A stretch of 64,000 nt of DNA, taken from Roseburia hominis (GTDB taxonomy: Bacteria; Bacillota; Clostridia; Lachnospirales; Lachnospiraceae). The position numbers were made by a program, and so were the translations under genes. Location of the stretch: NCBI GenBank assembly GCA_021771815.1, contig JAETOE010000013.1, forward strand, positions 1 to 64,000, written 5' to 3'. Below the pieces are notes generated by a model. It was not told the DNA's origin. It did not search any database and saw only the letters and a program-made list of their open reading frames with translations. Positions 54,221-63,846 of the stretch are shown here, piece by piece; position 1 is the stretch's first letter, and the number at the start of each line of letters is the position of its first letter.

Positions 54221-57200
54221 ATGTCCAGAGCAAAACAGTCAATGGACGGTAATACAGCGGCAGCTCATGTAGCTTATGCGTTTACAGATGTTGCAGCTAT
54301 TTACCCAATTACACCATCCAGCCCGATGGCAGATACCGTAGATCAGTGGTCTGCAGCAGGACAGGAGAATATTTTTGGCAATCAGGTCAAGGTTGTTGAG
54401 ATGGAGTCTGAGGCAGGTGCAGCAGGCGCCGTTCACGGTTCCCTTGCAGCAGGTGCGCTTACTACGACTTTTACAGCATCTCAGGGTCTGTTACTTATGA
54501 TCCCTAATATGTACAAAATCGCGGGCGAGCAGCTTCCGTGTGTATTTGATGTATCCGCACGTACTGTAGCTACCCAGTCTTTAAATATTTTCGGTGATCA
54601 CAGTGACGTATATGCCTGCCGTCAGACCGGTTTCGCTATGTTATGTGAGACGAACCCGCAGGAAGTTATGGACTTAAGCCCGGTTGCTCATCTTGCAACG
54701 ATCGAGGGTAAGGTTCCGTTCATCAACTTCTTCGACGGATTCCGTACTTCCCATGAGATCCAGAAGATCGAGAAGTGGGATTACGCAGATCTTAAGGAAA
54801 TGTGCAACATGGATGCAGTCGCTGCTTTCCGTGCGCATGCGCTGAACCCGGAGCATCCGGCTATGCGCGGTTCCCACGAGAACGGAGACGTTTTCTTCCA
54901 GCATCGTGAGGCTTGCAACACAGCTTATAATGAGCTGCCGGCAATCGTTGAGAAGTACATGAAGAAAGTCAACGAGAAGTTAGGCACGAATTACGATTTA
55001 TTCAACTACTACGGAGCACCGGACGCAGAGCGCGTGATCGTAGCTATGGGTTCCATCAACGACGTAGCGGAGGAAGTGATCGATTACTTAACAGCTAAGG
55101 GCGAGAAAGTTGGACTTGTTAAGGTTCGTCTGTACCGTCCGTGGGTATCTGAAGCATTCTTAAAGGTTCTTCCGAAGACAGTTAAGAAGGTTGCTGTTCT
55201 TGACAGAACAAAGGAGCCGGGCGCACTTGGCGATCCGTTATATCTGGATGTTGCCACCACGCTTCGTGAGGCAGGTCTTGATACAATTGTATTGACAGGC
55301 GGACGTTACGGATTAGGTTCCAAGGATACACCTCCTTCAAGTGTATTCGCTGTATATAAAGAGCTGGAGAACGACGCTCCGAAGGCACGCTTTACGATCG
55401 GTATCGTAGATGATGTGACGAACTTAAGCTTACCGGAGGTTAAGCCGGCGCCGATCACATCTGCACCGGGTACGGTAGAGTGTAAGTTCTGGGGTCTTGG
55501 CGGAGACGGTACCGTAGGTGCGAACAAGAACTCCACGAAGATCATCGGTGACCACACCGACAAGTACATCCAGGCATACTTCCAGTATGACTCCAAGAAG
55601 ACCGGCGGTGTAACCATTTCCCACTTAAGATTTGGTGATAAGCCGATCAGAAGCCCGTACTACATTAATCAGGCTGACTTTGTTGCATGTCACAACCCAT
55701 CCTATGTGACCAAGGGATTTAAGATGGTTCAGGATGTAAAGCCGGGCGGAGTATTCATGATCAACTGCCAGTGGTCTGATGAAGAGTTAGAGCATCACTT
55801 GAATGCAGAGGCTAAGAAATATATTGCTGACAACAACATTCAGTTATATACGATCAACGCGATCGACAAGGCAATCGAGATCGGTATGGGTAAGCGTACC
55901 AACACGATCTTGCAGTCCGCATTCTTCAAGCTTGCGAACGTTATGCCGATCGAGCAGGCGGTAGACTTCATGAAGCAGGCTGCTAAGAAGTCCTACGGCA
56001 AGAAGGGTGACGCTGTTGTAGAGATGAACTACAAGGCAATCGACGCCGGTGTAGATGCCGTGCATAAGGTAGAGATTCCGGCTTCCTGGTCGAATCCTGC
56101 AGCAGATCCGGCTCCTGCAGAATTAAAGGGTCTTCCGAAGACTGTGAAGATGGTCAAGGATTTAATGGAGCCGATTTCCTTAATGGATGGCGATTCTCTT
56201 CCGGTATCCGCATTCATGGGCAATCCGGACGGACAGTTCGAGCACGGCGCAGCAGCATACGAGAAGCGCGGTACAGCCGTTACCGTTCCGACATGGGATG
56301 CAGAGAAGTGCATTCAGTGTAACCAGTGTGCATTTGTATGTTCTCATGCAACCATCCGCCCGTTTATGTTAAGCGAGGACGAGGTGAAGGCAGCTCCGGA
56401 GCAGATCAAGCTTGCGGACATGAAGCCGAAGGCTGGCGAGTACAAGTACACTATGAGCGTATCTCCGTTAGACTGTATGGGATGCGGCGAGTGTATTACC
56501 GTATGTCCGGTAGGCGCAATCGAGATGGTTCCGCAGGAGTCCCAGGCAGCAGAGCAGCCGGTATTCGATTACTTAGTAGCAAACGTTGGCAAGAAACCGG
56601 GTATGCCGGCAGACAACACGGTAAAGGGTTCTCAGTTCAACCAGCCGTTGCTTGAGTTCTCCGGTTCCTGTGCAGGATGTGCCGAGACATCTTACGCTCG
56701 TCTGATTACACAGTTATTCGGTGAGCATATGTACATCAGTAATGCAACTGGATGTTCTTCCATCTGGGGTGGTCCGGCTGCTACATCACCATACACGGTA
56801 AATAAGGATTCCAAGAAGGGACCGGCGTGGGCGAACTCCTTATTCGAGGATAACGCTGAGCATGGTCTTGGTATGGAAATCGGTCAGAGAGTTCTGCGTG
56901 AGCAGGCGGTCGCTTCGGCAGAGAAGTGTGCAACATCTGACAAGGCAAGCGCAGAGTTAAAGGCAGCGTTTGACAAGTTTGTAGAGACGAAGAACGATAC
57001 AAAGGCAAATACACCTGCAACGGAAGCTCTTGTAGCAGAGTTGGAGAAGGCTGCAGCAGCCGGATGCCCGGATGCAAAGGCAGCATTAGAGAAGAAGGAT
57101 TACCTTGCGAAGAAGTCCGTATGGATCTTCGGTGGTGACGGATGGGCATACGATATCGGATTCGGCGGTCTGGATCATGTACTTGCTTCCGGCGAGAACG

Positions 57201-57766
57201 TAAACGTTATGGTATTCGATACCGAGATGTACTCCAATACCGGCGGTCAGGCTTCTAAGGCTTCCAATATCGGTGAGGTCTGCCAGTTCGCAGCAGCAGG
57301 TAAGGAAGTTGGCAAGAAGAGCCTTGCAGAGATCGCTATGAGCTATGGCTATGTATATGTAGCACAGATCGCTCTCGGCGCTAACATGGCTCAGGCTGTT
57401 AAGGTATTAGCTGAGGCTGAAGCTTACAACGGTCCGTCCCTGATTATCGGATATGCTCCGTGTGAGCTGCACGGTGTTAAGGGTGGTATGAATCATTGCC
57501 AGGATGAGATGAAGAAAGCGGTAGCGGCAGGTTACTGGAACCTCTTCTCCTTCAATCCGCAGCTTAAGGCAGAGGGTAAGAATCCGTTCACATTGACCTC
57601 TAAGCCGGGCGACGGTTCTTATCAGGATTTCCTGAACAACGAGACACGTTACAGCCGTCTGACCAGAGCATTCCCGGAGAGAGCTGAGAAGTTGTTCAAG
57701 GCTTCCGAGGAGGCGGCTAAGGCACGTTATGAGCACTTAGAGAGATTGGTAGAGTTGTACAAATAA
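54221..57766 (+). CDS. nifJ: Pyruvate:ferredoxin (flavodoxin) oxidoreductase
   Basis: A 1181-residue homodimer-type PFOR that oxidises pyruvate to acetyl-CoA and CO2 and reduces ferredoxin, the central step of anaerobic fermentation. Domains in order: PFOR I with YPITPSSPMAD, transketolase-like domain II, the EKR-type linker, and a ferredoxin domain with two 4Fe-4S clusters (CIQCNQCAFVC and CMGCGECITVC). The TPP domain carries CAGCAET and GGDGWAYDIGFGG, with DTEMYSNTGGQ. Normal length. The codon choice is noticeably biased, as for highly expressed genes. Followed by a terminator. Confidence 0.98.
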   Translation: MSRAKQSMDGNTAAAHVAYAFTDVAAIYPITPSSPMADTVDQWSAAGQENIFGNQVKVVEMESEAGAAGAVHGSLAAGALTTTFTASQGLLLMIPNMYKIAGEQLPCVFDVSARTVATQSLNIFGDHSDVYACRQTGFAMLCETNPQEVMDLSPVAHLATIEGKVPFINFFDGFRTSHEIQKIEKWDYADLKEMCNMDAVAAFRAHALNPEHPAMRGSHENGDVFFQHREACNTAYNELPAIVEKYMKKVNEKLGTNYDLFNYYGAPDAERVIVAMGSINDVAEEVIDYLTAKGEKVGLVKVRLYRPWVSEAFLKVLPKTVKKVAVLDRTKEPGALGDPLYLDVATTLREAGLDTIVLTGGRYGLGSKDTPPSSVFAVYKELENDAPKARFTIGIVDDVTNLSLPEVKPAPITSAPGTVECKFWGLGGDGTVGANKNSTKIIGDHTDKYIQAYFQYDSKKTGGVTISHLRFGDKPIRSPYYINQADFVACHNPSYVTKGFKMVQDVKPGGVFMINCQWSDEELEHHLNAEAKKYIADNNIQLYTINAIDKAIEIGMGKRTNTILQSAFFKLANVMPIEQAVDFMKQAAKKSYGKKGDAVVEMNYKAIDAGVDAVHKVEIPASWSNPAADPAPAELKGLPKTVKMVKDLMEPISLMDGDSLPVSAFMGNPDGQFEHGAAAYEKRGTAVTVPTWDAEKCIQCNQCAFVCSHATIRPFMLSEDEVKAAPEQIKLADMKPKAGEYKYTMSVSPLDCMGCGECITVCPVGAIEMVPQESQAAEQPVFDYLVANVGKKPGMPADNTVKGSQFNQPLLEFSGSCAGCAETSYARLITQLFGEHMYISNATGCSSIWGGPAATSPYTVNKDSKKGPAWANSLFEDNAEHGLGMEIGQRVLREQAVASAEKCATSDKASAELKAAFDKFVETKNDTKANTPATEALVAELEKAAAAGCPDAKAALEKKDYLAKKSVWIFGGDGWAYDIGFGGLDHVLASGENVNVMVFDTEMYSNTGGQASKASNIGEVCQFAAAGKEVGKKSLAEIAMSYGYVYVAQIALGANMAQAVKVLAEAEAYNGPSLIIGYAPCELHGVKGGMNHCQDEMKKAVAAGYWNLFSFNPQLKAEGKNPFTLTSKPGDGSYQDFLNNETRYSRLTRAFPERAEKLFKASEEAAKARYEHLERLVELYK

Positions 57767-57812
57767 TATCATGTAAATAAGTGGGCCGGGCACGGAGTGC
57801 CAGGATGAAATA

Positions 57813-57862
57813 AAAAGAGTCGGATTCCGTGCTTGCACGGGAGTCTGGCTCTTTTTATTTTA
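57813..57862 (+). terminator. Terminator after nifJ
   Basis: AAAGAGTCGGATTCCGTGC pairs imperfectly with GCACGGGAGTCTGGCTCTTT and is followed by TTATTTTA. The rest of the gap to 57964 shows no ORF or clear promoter. Confidence 0.75.
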
Positions 57863-57964
57863 GACGTGGATAGGAAGTATCCGGCGAGTGGTGCGCGTGC
57901 AAGGTTCAGTTTATGGAAGAGTTAGAGAAGTATAGGCAGCCGCATATATTATAGAGGAATCCAA

Positions 57965-58486
57965 ATGTCACGGAATGGGAAAAAGATGCAGATAAAGTTA
58001 GAGAAAGAGGACGAACGCAGATTTCGCGAGATTCTAACGGAGGTGTGCAGAAATTCAAGGCTGCTTTCTTCGGAGCATTTTATTCAACACGGAACGACAA
58101 GCGTCTTTCGACACAGTGTTGCCGTCGCATATGTAAGCTTCTATATTGCGAGAAAGTATCATATCAGAGTAAGGGAGAAGGCGCTGATTCGCGGTGCCCT
58201 GCTGCACGATTATTTTCTGTATGACTGGCATGAGAAAGACGCATCCCACAAATGGCATGGATTTTTCCATGCCAGGAAGGCGCTTCGGAATGCGATGGAG
58301 GACTTTGAACTGAGCGAGATCGAACAGGACACAATCGCGCGCCATATGTTTCCGCTGAATCCGATCCCGCCGCGCCATAGGGAAGCGTGGATTGTGTGCC
58401 TTGCGGATAAAATATGCTCCGGCGGAGAGACAGCGGATGGATTTTTGAATTGGCTGGATGGGATTATGAGTATGATTTTGAGCTAA
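57965..58486 (+). CDS. HD-domain phosphohydrolase-like protein
   Basis: A 173-residue HD-superfamily protein. The metal residues follow the usual order: H in FRHSVAVAY, HD in GALLHDYFLYDWHE, a histidine-rich HKWHGFFHARKAL, IARHMFPL, and a final D in CLADKICS. Similar small proteins in Clostridia are annotated as predicted hydrolases of the HDIG/HDc class; substrate unknown. AGAGGA before the ATG. The MBL-fold gene begins 7 bp after its stop, and the two may be one message. Confidence 0.88.
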   Translation: MSRNGKKMQIKLEKEDERRFREILTEVCRNSRLLSSEHFIQHGTTSVFRHSVAVAYVSFYIARKYHIRVREKALIRGALLHDYFLYDWHEKDASHKWHGFFHARKALRNAMEDFELSEIEQDTIARHMFPLNPIPPRHREAWIVCLADKICSGGETADGFLNWLDGIMSMILS

Positions 58487-58493
58487 TAGCTTT

Positions 58494-59288
58494 TTGCTGT
58501 ACGGATATGACGTGATTCTTATTGAGCAGCTTAATTTAATGGAAGGGCAGGATATGGCGCTTCTTATTGATACCGGCTTTGGCGCCGGGAATCTCAGAGG
58601 GTTTGTGGAAAAATTAACGAATAAACCTATTATTGTGGCAAATACGCATTTTCATCCCGATCATGCGGCGGGAAACGGAGAATTTGAACGGGCATATATG
58701 AGCGAGGGCGCCAGGTGGGATGCGCCGTCCGTATATAATTCCGGGGCGGTTCCGTTTGATATTACAAAGCTTCCACACGCGGATTATGAGAAAATATATG
58801 TGGGAGAAGGGGATAGAATCGAATTGGGCGGCCGCACGATAGAGGTTCTCGACGTATTGCCGGCGCACTGTAACAGCAGTCTTTTCTTTTTTGACAGAGC
58901 ACACAGAATGTTCTTCTGCGGGGACGAGCTGGAGGCCGCACAGGTGAATCTGTTTGATAATTCAAAGAATCCGGGGGCGCCGTATGACGGAGAAGAACGC
59001 CTGCAGAATTTCAAAAAGAATTGTGAGCGAATACAGAGCTTAAGCCCGGAATTTGATTTCCTTTTGCCAAATCATAACGGAGCTCCGATCGCGAAAAGTT
59101 ATATAGAGGATTATATCGGACTTGTAGATGCAATTTTTGCAGGAAAGGCGGTCGTGGAGGAGAAGCTGAATCATCCGTACATAGAGATGGATGAGCAGGC
59201 TGCAAAATTGTGCAGAGTCCGCTGGAAATGGGCAAGTATTTTTATTTACAGGGATGTGATACGAAGCTTGTACGGAAAAGCGCGATAG
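58494..59288 (+). CDS. Metallo-beta-lactamase-fold hydrolase with a short or unclear N-terminus
   Basis: A protein of up to 264 residues. The metal motif THFHPDHAAGN (HxHxDH) follows LLIDTGFGAGNL; a second His is in LPAHCNSSLFF, an Asp in FFCGDELEA and the last His in LLPNHNGAP. The N-terminus is abrupt: the frame opens after a stop at 58479-58481, with a TTG at 58494 and an ATG at 58542 as possible starts, neither with a good ribosome site, and only a few residues precede LMEGQDMALLIDTG. Close to the family's usual length but possibly lacking a strand. Substrate unknown; coupling to the HD gene is likely. Confidence 0.82.
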   Translation: MLYGYDVILIEQLNLMEGQDMALLIDTGFGAGNLRGFVEKLTNKPIIVANTHFHPDHAAGNGEFERAYMSEGARWDAPSVYNSGAVPFDITKLPHADYEKIYVGEGDRIELGGRTIEVLDVLPAHCNSSLFFFDRAHRMFFCGDELEAAQVNLFDNSKNPGAPYDGEERLQNFKKNCERIQSLSPEFDFLLPNHNGAPIAKSYIEDYIGLVDAIFAGKAVVEEKLNHPYIEMDEQAAKLCRVRWKWASIFIYRDVIRSLYGKAR

Positions 59289-59347
59289 GAGCCTGTGCTA
59301 TGAAAAAAGAAGAAAATGGAAAGCTTACAATATAAGTAAAAAGAGTG

Positions 59348-59387
59348 ACAGGGCGTGCGTACTGTTTGTGCAGTACACACGCCCTGT
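59348..59387. terminator. Bidirectional terminator between MBL-fold and ABC exporter genes
   Basis: ACAGGGCGTGCGTACTG and CAGTACACACGCCCTGT form a 17-bp stem (one mismatch on the plus strand, a G-U pair on the minus strand) with a 6-nt loop, between convergent genes. T-tails are short on both sides. Confidence 0.75.
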
Positions 59388-59396
59388 TTGTGCGTT

Positions 59397-61331
59397 CTAA
59401 CCTTCGGCTAAATTCCCGGTATACAACTGATAATACTTTCCACGCTTTTCAATCAACTGGTCGTGGCTGCCGCGCTCAATGACGCGTCCCTGCTCCAGGA
59501 CAATGATACAGTCGCTGTTGCGGACCGTCGAGAGACGGTGGGCGATCACGAAAGTGGTGCGTCCCGCCATCAGTTTATCCATGCCGTCCTGTACGATCTT
59601 CTCGGTCCGGGTATCAATGGAGCTGGTCGCTTCATCGAGAATCAGTACAGGCGGATCGGCAATCGCGGCGCGCGCGATAGCAAGAAGCTGCCGCTGTCCC
59701 TGGCTTAGGTTCGCACCGTCCCCGGTCAGCATTGTCTGATAGCCGTCAGGGAGCTGCTGGATGAAGGTATCGGCGTTCGCGAGCTTTGCCGCTGCGATAA
59801 CTTCCTCGTCTGTAGCGTCCAGCTTGCCGTAACGGATATTGTCCATAACGGTCGCGGTGAAAAGGTGGGTATCCTGCAGCACGATGCCGAGCGAGTGGCG
59901 CAGATCAGCTTTTCGAATTTTGTTGATGTTGATGCCGTCGTAGCGTATCTTGCCGTCCTGAATATCGTAGAAACGGTTAATAAGGTTCGTGATGGTCGTT
60001 TTTCCGGCGCCCGTGCTTCCGACGAATGCGATCTTCTGCCCCGGTGTGGCGTAGAGATCGACATTGTGCAGAACGATTTTCTCCGGCACATAACCGAAGT
60101 CCACATCATCGAACACGACGTCCCCCTTCAGTTCGATATAATCAACACTTCCGTCAGCCTGATGCGTGTGTTTCCATGCCCACATACCGGTGCGCTCCGC
60201 AGTCTCCGTGAGCCTGCCGTTTTCCCATTTCGCGCGGACCAAGGTGACATAGCCCGCATCGGTTTCAGGCTCCTCGTCTAAGAGCGCGAAGATTCGCTCC
60301 GATCCTGCAAGCGCCATGACGATATTATTGAGCTGCATGGAGAGCTGGTTGATCGGCTGACCGAAGCTCTTGTTGTAAGTCAGGAAGCTTGCAAGCTTTC
60401 CGAGAGTAAAGCCGCCGTAGCCGCCGAGGGCAAGGATGCCGCCGACGATGGAGCAGAGCACATAACTGATATTTCCGATCTGCGCGTTGACCGGCATCAG
60501 GATATTTCCGAACTTGTTGGCGTTGTTGGCACTGTCAAAAAGCTGATCGTTGATGCGGTTGAAATCCGCGATGCTTTCCTCCTCATGCGTAAAGACCTTC
60601 ACGACCTTCTGACCGTTCATCATTTCCTCGATAAAGCCGTTGACTGCGGCGATATCCTTTTGCTGCGCAATGAAGTAGCGGGCGCTTAAGGCGCCGATTT
60701 TCTTCGTTGCAAACAGCGTAAGACCAACCATCAGCAGCGTGACGACGGTCAGCGGAATATTAAGGAGCAGCATACTGACAAAAACGCTGACAATCGTGAT
60801 GATACTGTTCAAAAACTGCGGAATACTCTGGCTGATCATCTGACGGAGCGTATCAATGTCGTTGGTATAGGTTGACATAATGTCGCCGTGCGAATGTGTG
60901 TCAAAATAGCGGATCGGCAGTGATTCCATGTGGGTGAACATATCGTTGCGCAGATTTCTCAAAGTTCCCTGCGTGACATTTACCATGATCCGGCTATAAA
61001 TATAGGAAGCGAGCGCGCCAAGCAGGTAAAAGCAGGCAACGCGAAGTATCGCGTGCGCCAGACCGGAAAAGTCGGGGTTCGCCTGCGACATCAGCGGCAC
61101 GATATACCCGTCGATCAGTGTCTGCATGAACCAGGTTCCCTGTACATTGGCAAGTACGGTAATAAAAATACAGATCACAACGATAATACAGTGAACCGCA
61201 TAGTTTTTCATAACATAGGAGAGAAGCCGGAAGAATAGCTTCCCGGGGTTCTTGACGCCTGGCTTCGGGCCTCTCGGACCGTGCCCGCCGGGACCATGGA
61301 CCGGTTTTACGTTCTTTTCATTCTGTGGCAT
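59397..61331 (-). CDS. ABC exporter half-transporter with canonical ATP site (TM288-like subunit)
   Basis: A 644-residue half-transporter: a Pro/Gly-rich N-terminal tail (GPGGHGPRGPKPG), six membrane segments, then the ATPase with Walker A GSTGAGKTT, signature LSQGQRQLLAIARA, Walker B ILDEATSSID (catalytic Glu present) and switch AHRLSTV. It overlaps the upstream partner's stop by one base (TGATG), so the two are co-translated as a heterodimer. Exports drugs or lipids in related Firmicutes; substrate unknown. Controlled with its partner by the divergent MarR gene. Confidence 0.94.
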   Translation of the reverse strand: MPQNEKNVKPVHGPGGHGPRGPKPGVKNPGKLFFRLLSYVMKNYAVHCIIVVICIFITVLANVQGTWFMQTLIDGYIVPLMSQANPDFSGLAHAILRVACFYLLGALASYIYSRIMVNVTQGTLRNLRNDMFTHMESLPIRYFDTHSHGDIMSTYTNDIDTLRQMISQSIPQFLNSIITIVSVFVSMLLLNIPLTVVTLLMVGLTLFATKKIGALSARYFIAQQKDIAAVNGFIEEMMNGQKVVKVFTHEEESIADFNRINDQLFDSANNANKFGNILMPVNAQIGNISYVLCSIVGGILALGGYGGFTLGKLASFLTYNKSFGQPINQLSMQLNNIVMALAGSERIFALLDEEPETDAGYVTLVRAKWENGRLTETAERTGMWAWKHTHQADGSVDYIELKGDVVFDDVDFGYVPEKIVLHNVDLYATPGQKIAFVGSTGAGKTTITNLINRFYDIQDGKIRYDGININKIRKADLRHSLGIVLQDTHLFTATVMDNIRYGKLDATDEEVIAAAKLANADTFIQQLPDGYQTMLTGDGANLSQGQRQLLAIARAAIADPPVLILDEATSSIDTRTEKIVQDGMDKLMAGRTTFVIAHRLSTVRNSDCIIVLEQGRVIERGSHDQLIEKRGKYYQLYTGNLAEG

Positions 61332-63088
61332 CAGGCAGCACCTCCTTCGTCAAAATCTCCGCCGCCTCCCGTCTGGGATTCGTATACCTCGCGGTAAATT
61401 GCGTTTGTCGCAAGCAGTTCCTCGTGTGTTCCGAAGCCGTCGAGCGTACCGTTGTTTAAGACAATGATGCGGTCGGCGTCCTGCACGGAGGAAATGCGCT
61501 GTGCGATAATGAGCTTCGTCGTGCCGGGAATCTCCGTGAGGAATGCCTGACGGATCTTCGCATCGGTCGCGGTATCGACGGCGCTCGTGCTGTCGTCTAA
61601 GATCAGGATCTTCGGCTTCTTAAGCAGCGCGCGGGCAATACACAGACGCTGCTTCTGCCCGCCGGAAACATTGGTTCCGCCCTGCTCGATATATGTATTG
61701 TAGCCGTCCGGGAAACGCTCGATGAATTCATCCGCGCACGCGAGCGCACAGGCATGGCGGCATTCCTCGTCCGTGGCATTTTTATCGCCCCAGCGGAGAT
61801 TTTCATAGATCGTGCCGGAAAACAGAACGTTGTTCTGCAGTACGACGGACACCTCGTTGCGCAGCGTGTCGAGATCGTAGGAGCGGACGTCCTTGCCGCC
61901 GACGCAGACCGCGCCGTCGGACACATCGTAGAGACGGCTGATTAAGTTGACGAGGGAAGACTTCGAACTTCCGGTTCCGCCGATAATGCCGATCGTCTCG
62001 CCGGATTTGATAGACAGGCTGATATCGTCTAAGACCGGCTTCGCGGAAGTCGGATTGTAGCGGAAGGTCACATGGTCGAAGGTGATGCTGCCGTCCGGGA
62101 CGTCGTAGTCCGGCGCGTCGGGGTTGGTGATATCGCTCTGTTCGCTTAAGACCTCGCAGATACGCTTGGCGCTTGCGGCGCTCATTGTCAGCATGACGAA
62201 GACCATGGAGAGCATCATCAGGCTCATCATGATATTCATACAGTAGGTGAGCAGGCTCATCAGAGCTCCGGTCGTGAGCGTGCTCCCAACGATCATCTTC
62301 GCGCCGAGCCAGCTTATACATAAAATACAGCTGTAGACGGTAATCTGCATCACCGGGTTGTTAAATGCAAGAATACCTTCCGCCTTTACGAACATATTGT
62401 AAATATTCTGGCTTGCCCTTTTAAACTTGCGATTCTCGTGATCCTCACGAACATACGCCTTGACAACGCGGATCGCGGAAACATTTTCCTGCACGGAAGC
62501 GTTCAAATCGTCGTATTTCGGAAAAACTTCCATAAAGTAATGATGCGCGCGCACCGTGATAAAGGCGAGAATGACGCCGAGCACGATGACTGCGACAAGA
62601 TAGATGCAGGCGAGTCTTGCGCTGATAAAAAATGCCATGCACATTGCGCAGATGAGGCTGATCGGCGCGCGGACACACATGCGCAGAAGCATCTGGTATG
62701 CATTCTGGAGGTTCGTTACGTCGGTCGTCAGTCTGGTGACAAGTCCTGCGGTGCTGAATTTGTCGATGTTGGAAAAGGAAAACGTCTGTATATTTTCGTA
62801 CATTGCACGGCGCAGGTTGCGTGCAAATCCGGCAGACGCCCTGGCTCCGTATTTTCCTCCCATCACGCCGCAGAAAAGAGAAAAGCAGGCTGCGACAACC
62901 ATCCATGCGCCCATCACATAGATATGGCGGATGTTGCCGGCATCTACGCCGTCGTCGATGATGGACGCCATCATAAGAGGGATAATGGTTTCCATAAATA
63001 CTTCTAAAATCATGAAAACAGGAGTAAGAAGCGAAGCTTTTTTGAATTCTTTGATCTGTGATCCCAAAGTTTTTAGCATAAACATCAC
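61331..63088 (-). CDS. ABC exporter half-transporter with degenerate ATP site (TM287-like subunit)
   Basis: A 585-residue half-transporter with six membrane segments. Its ATPase differs from the partner's: Walker A GGTGSSKSS, Walker B LILDDSTSAVD with Asp in place of the catalytic Glu, and AQRISSV with Gln in place of the switch His; the signature VSGGQKQRLCIARAL is intact. This pattern is the hallmark of heterodimeric exporters with one non-hydrolytic site. First gene of the operon, with AAGGATGTG upstream and a MarR-type dyad at its predicted start site. Confidence 0.94.
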   Translation of the reverse strand: MMFMLKTLGSQIKEFKKASLLTPVFMILEVFMETIIPLMMASIIDDGVDAGNIRHIYVMGAWMVVAACFSLFCGVMGGKYGARASAGFARNLRRAMYENIQTFSFSNIDKFSTAGLVTRLTTDVTNLQNAYQMLLRMCVRAPISLICAMCMAFFISARLACIYLVAVIVLGVILAFITVRAHHYFMEVFPKYDDLNASVQENVSAIRVVKAYVREDHENRKFKRASQNIYNMFVKAEGILAFNNPVMQITVYSCILCISWLGAKMIVGSTLTTGALMSLLTYCMNIMMSLMMLSMVFVMLTMSAASAKRICEVLSEQSDITNPDAPDYDVPDGSITFDHVTFRYNPTSAKPVLDDISLSIKSGETIGIIGGTGSSKSSLVNLISRLYDVSDGAVCVGGKDVRSYDLDTLRNEVSVVLQNNVLFSGTIYENLRWGDKNATDEECRHACALACADEFIERFPDGYNTYIEQGGTNVSGGQKQRLCIARALLKKPKILILDDSTSAVDTATDAKIRQAFLTEIPGTTKLIIAQRISSVQDADRIIVLNNGTLDGFGTHEELLATNAIYREVYESQTGGGGDFDEGGAA

Positions 63089-63115
63089 ATCCTTTTAAAA
63101 TAATATTGATTTTTA

Positions 63116-63135
63116 ATTGTTAGTGTGCTAACAAT
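63116..63135. promoter_or_regulatory. MarR-type operator palindrome
   Basis: ATTGTTAG-TGTG-CTAACAAT is a perfect dyad with 8-bp arms in the gap between the exporter genes and the MarR gene. It sits just downstream of the predicted exporter -10 box, where binding would block transcription. Confidence 0.75.
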
Positions 63136-63138
63136 AAT

Positions 63139-63165
63139 GTTATACGATTAAAAAAAATATGTCAA
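63139..63165 (-). promoter_or_regulatory. Predicted exporter promoter
   Basis: On the minus strand TTGACA (63165-63160) is followed, after 15 bp, by TATAAC (63144-63139). Slightly short spacing; the palindrome follows immediately. Confidence 0.5.
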
Positions 63166-63230
63166 CGATAACTTTAAACAGGTTTTTGAGATAACTTTGT
63201 GCATTTTTACAGTGGTGGGAAAAGGAGTGG

Positions 63231-63722
63231 ATGAATATGAACAGAATTGGACGGGATGACACGGTCGGGTATAAAATACGGCTGATTCATAACCGGATTC
63301 ACTGGCATATGGAGACGAGAAGGAAGCAGAACAGCGATGATCTTACCAGGATGCAGCGCTGGACGCTGGGCTTCTTAAAGGATCACATCGGGCAGGATGT
63401 GTATCAGCGCGATATTGAGGAAGCGTTCTCCGTTTCACGGGCGACAACGTCGAATATGCTCTCCGTCATGGAACGGAAAGGGCTGATCGAGCGTGTGTCC
63501 GTGGAACACGATGCACGTTTGAAAAAGCTGGTGCTCACAAGACGGGCGGAGGAGATGATGGAGCGCGTCGATGAGGATATACGGAATATGGAAGCGCGTC
63601 TGACGGAGGGGATGACAGAAGAGGAGGTCGCGGTATTGAAGCGGTATCTCGATCAGATGCTGCACAATCTTGGGGAGGAACCGGATGGACACACAAGATG
63701 TTGTGGTGGGAAGGACAAGTAA
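63231..63722 (+). CDS. MarR-family repressor of the ABC exporter
   Basis: A 163-residue winged-helix protein. The DNA-binding core is YQRDIEEAFSVSRATTSNMLSVMERKGLIER followed by the wing VSVEHDARLKKLVLT; helices on both sides supply the dimer interface. It diverges from the exporter pair, and a perfect dyad lies in the shared gap, so it most likely represses the transporter and perhaps itself until an efflux substrate binds. GGAGTGG precedes the ATG at 63231; an internal ATG two codons on is equally possible. Confidence 0.93.
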   Translation: MNMNRIGRDDTVGYKIRLIHNRIHWHMETRRKQNSDDLTRMQRWTLGFLKDHIGQDVYQRDIEEAFSVSRATTSNMLSVMERKGLIERVSVEHDARLKKLVLTRRAEEMMERVDEDIRNMEARLTEGMTEEEVAVLKRYLDQMLHNLGEEPDGHTRCCGGKDK

Positions 63723-63761
63723 AAAACAGACAAAGAAATAGGGAAAAATTTGGTGATAATG

Positions 63762-63812
63762 GACAGGCATGGCGTATTTGCTGGGGTTGATGCGTCATAT
63801 CTGTCCTTTTTT
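63762..63812 (+). terminator. Terminator after the MarR gene
   Basis: GGACAG (63762-63767) pairs with CTGTCC (63801-63806), with a partially paired interior (ATGGCG with CGTCAT), followed by TTTTTT. Confidence 0.75.
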
Positions 63813-63824
63813 GTATAAAAATAA

Positions 63825-63840
63825 CCACATAATCTTGTGA
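63825..63840 (+). promoter_or_regulatory. NrdR box 1
   Basis: CCACATAATCTTGTGA fits the NrdR consensus ACACWATATWTWGTGT in its conserved outer bases. It starts 31 bp before the second box and lies upstream of the -35 box. Confidence 0.7.
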
Positions 63841-63846
63841 AATGCA

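Noticed and set aside
57892-57903. GTGCGCGTGCAA as a third LacI operator
   Set aside because: It lacks the dyad's last base, is near nifJ/HD genes with no link to xylan use, and has no promoter beside it.
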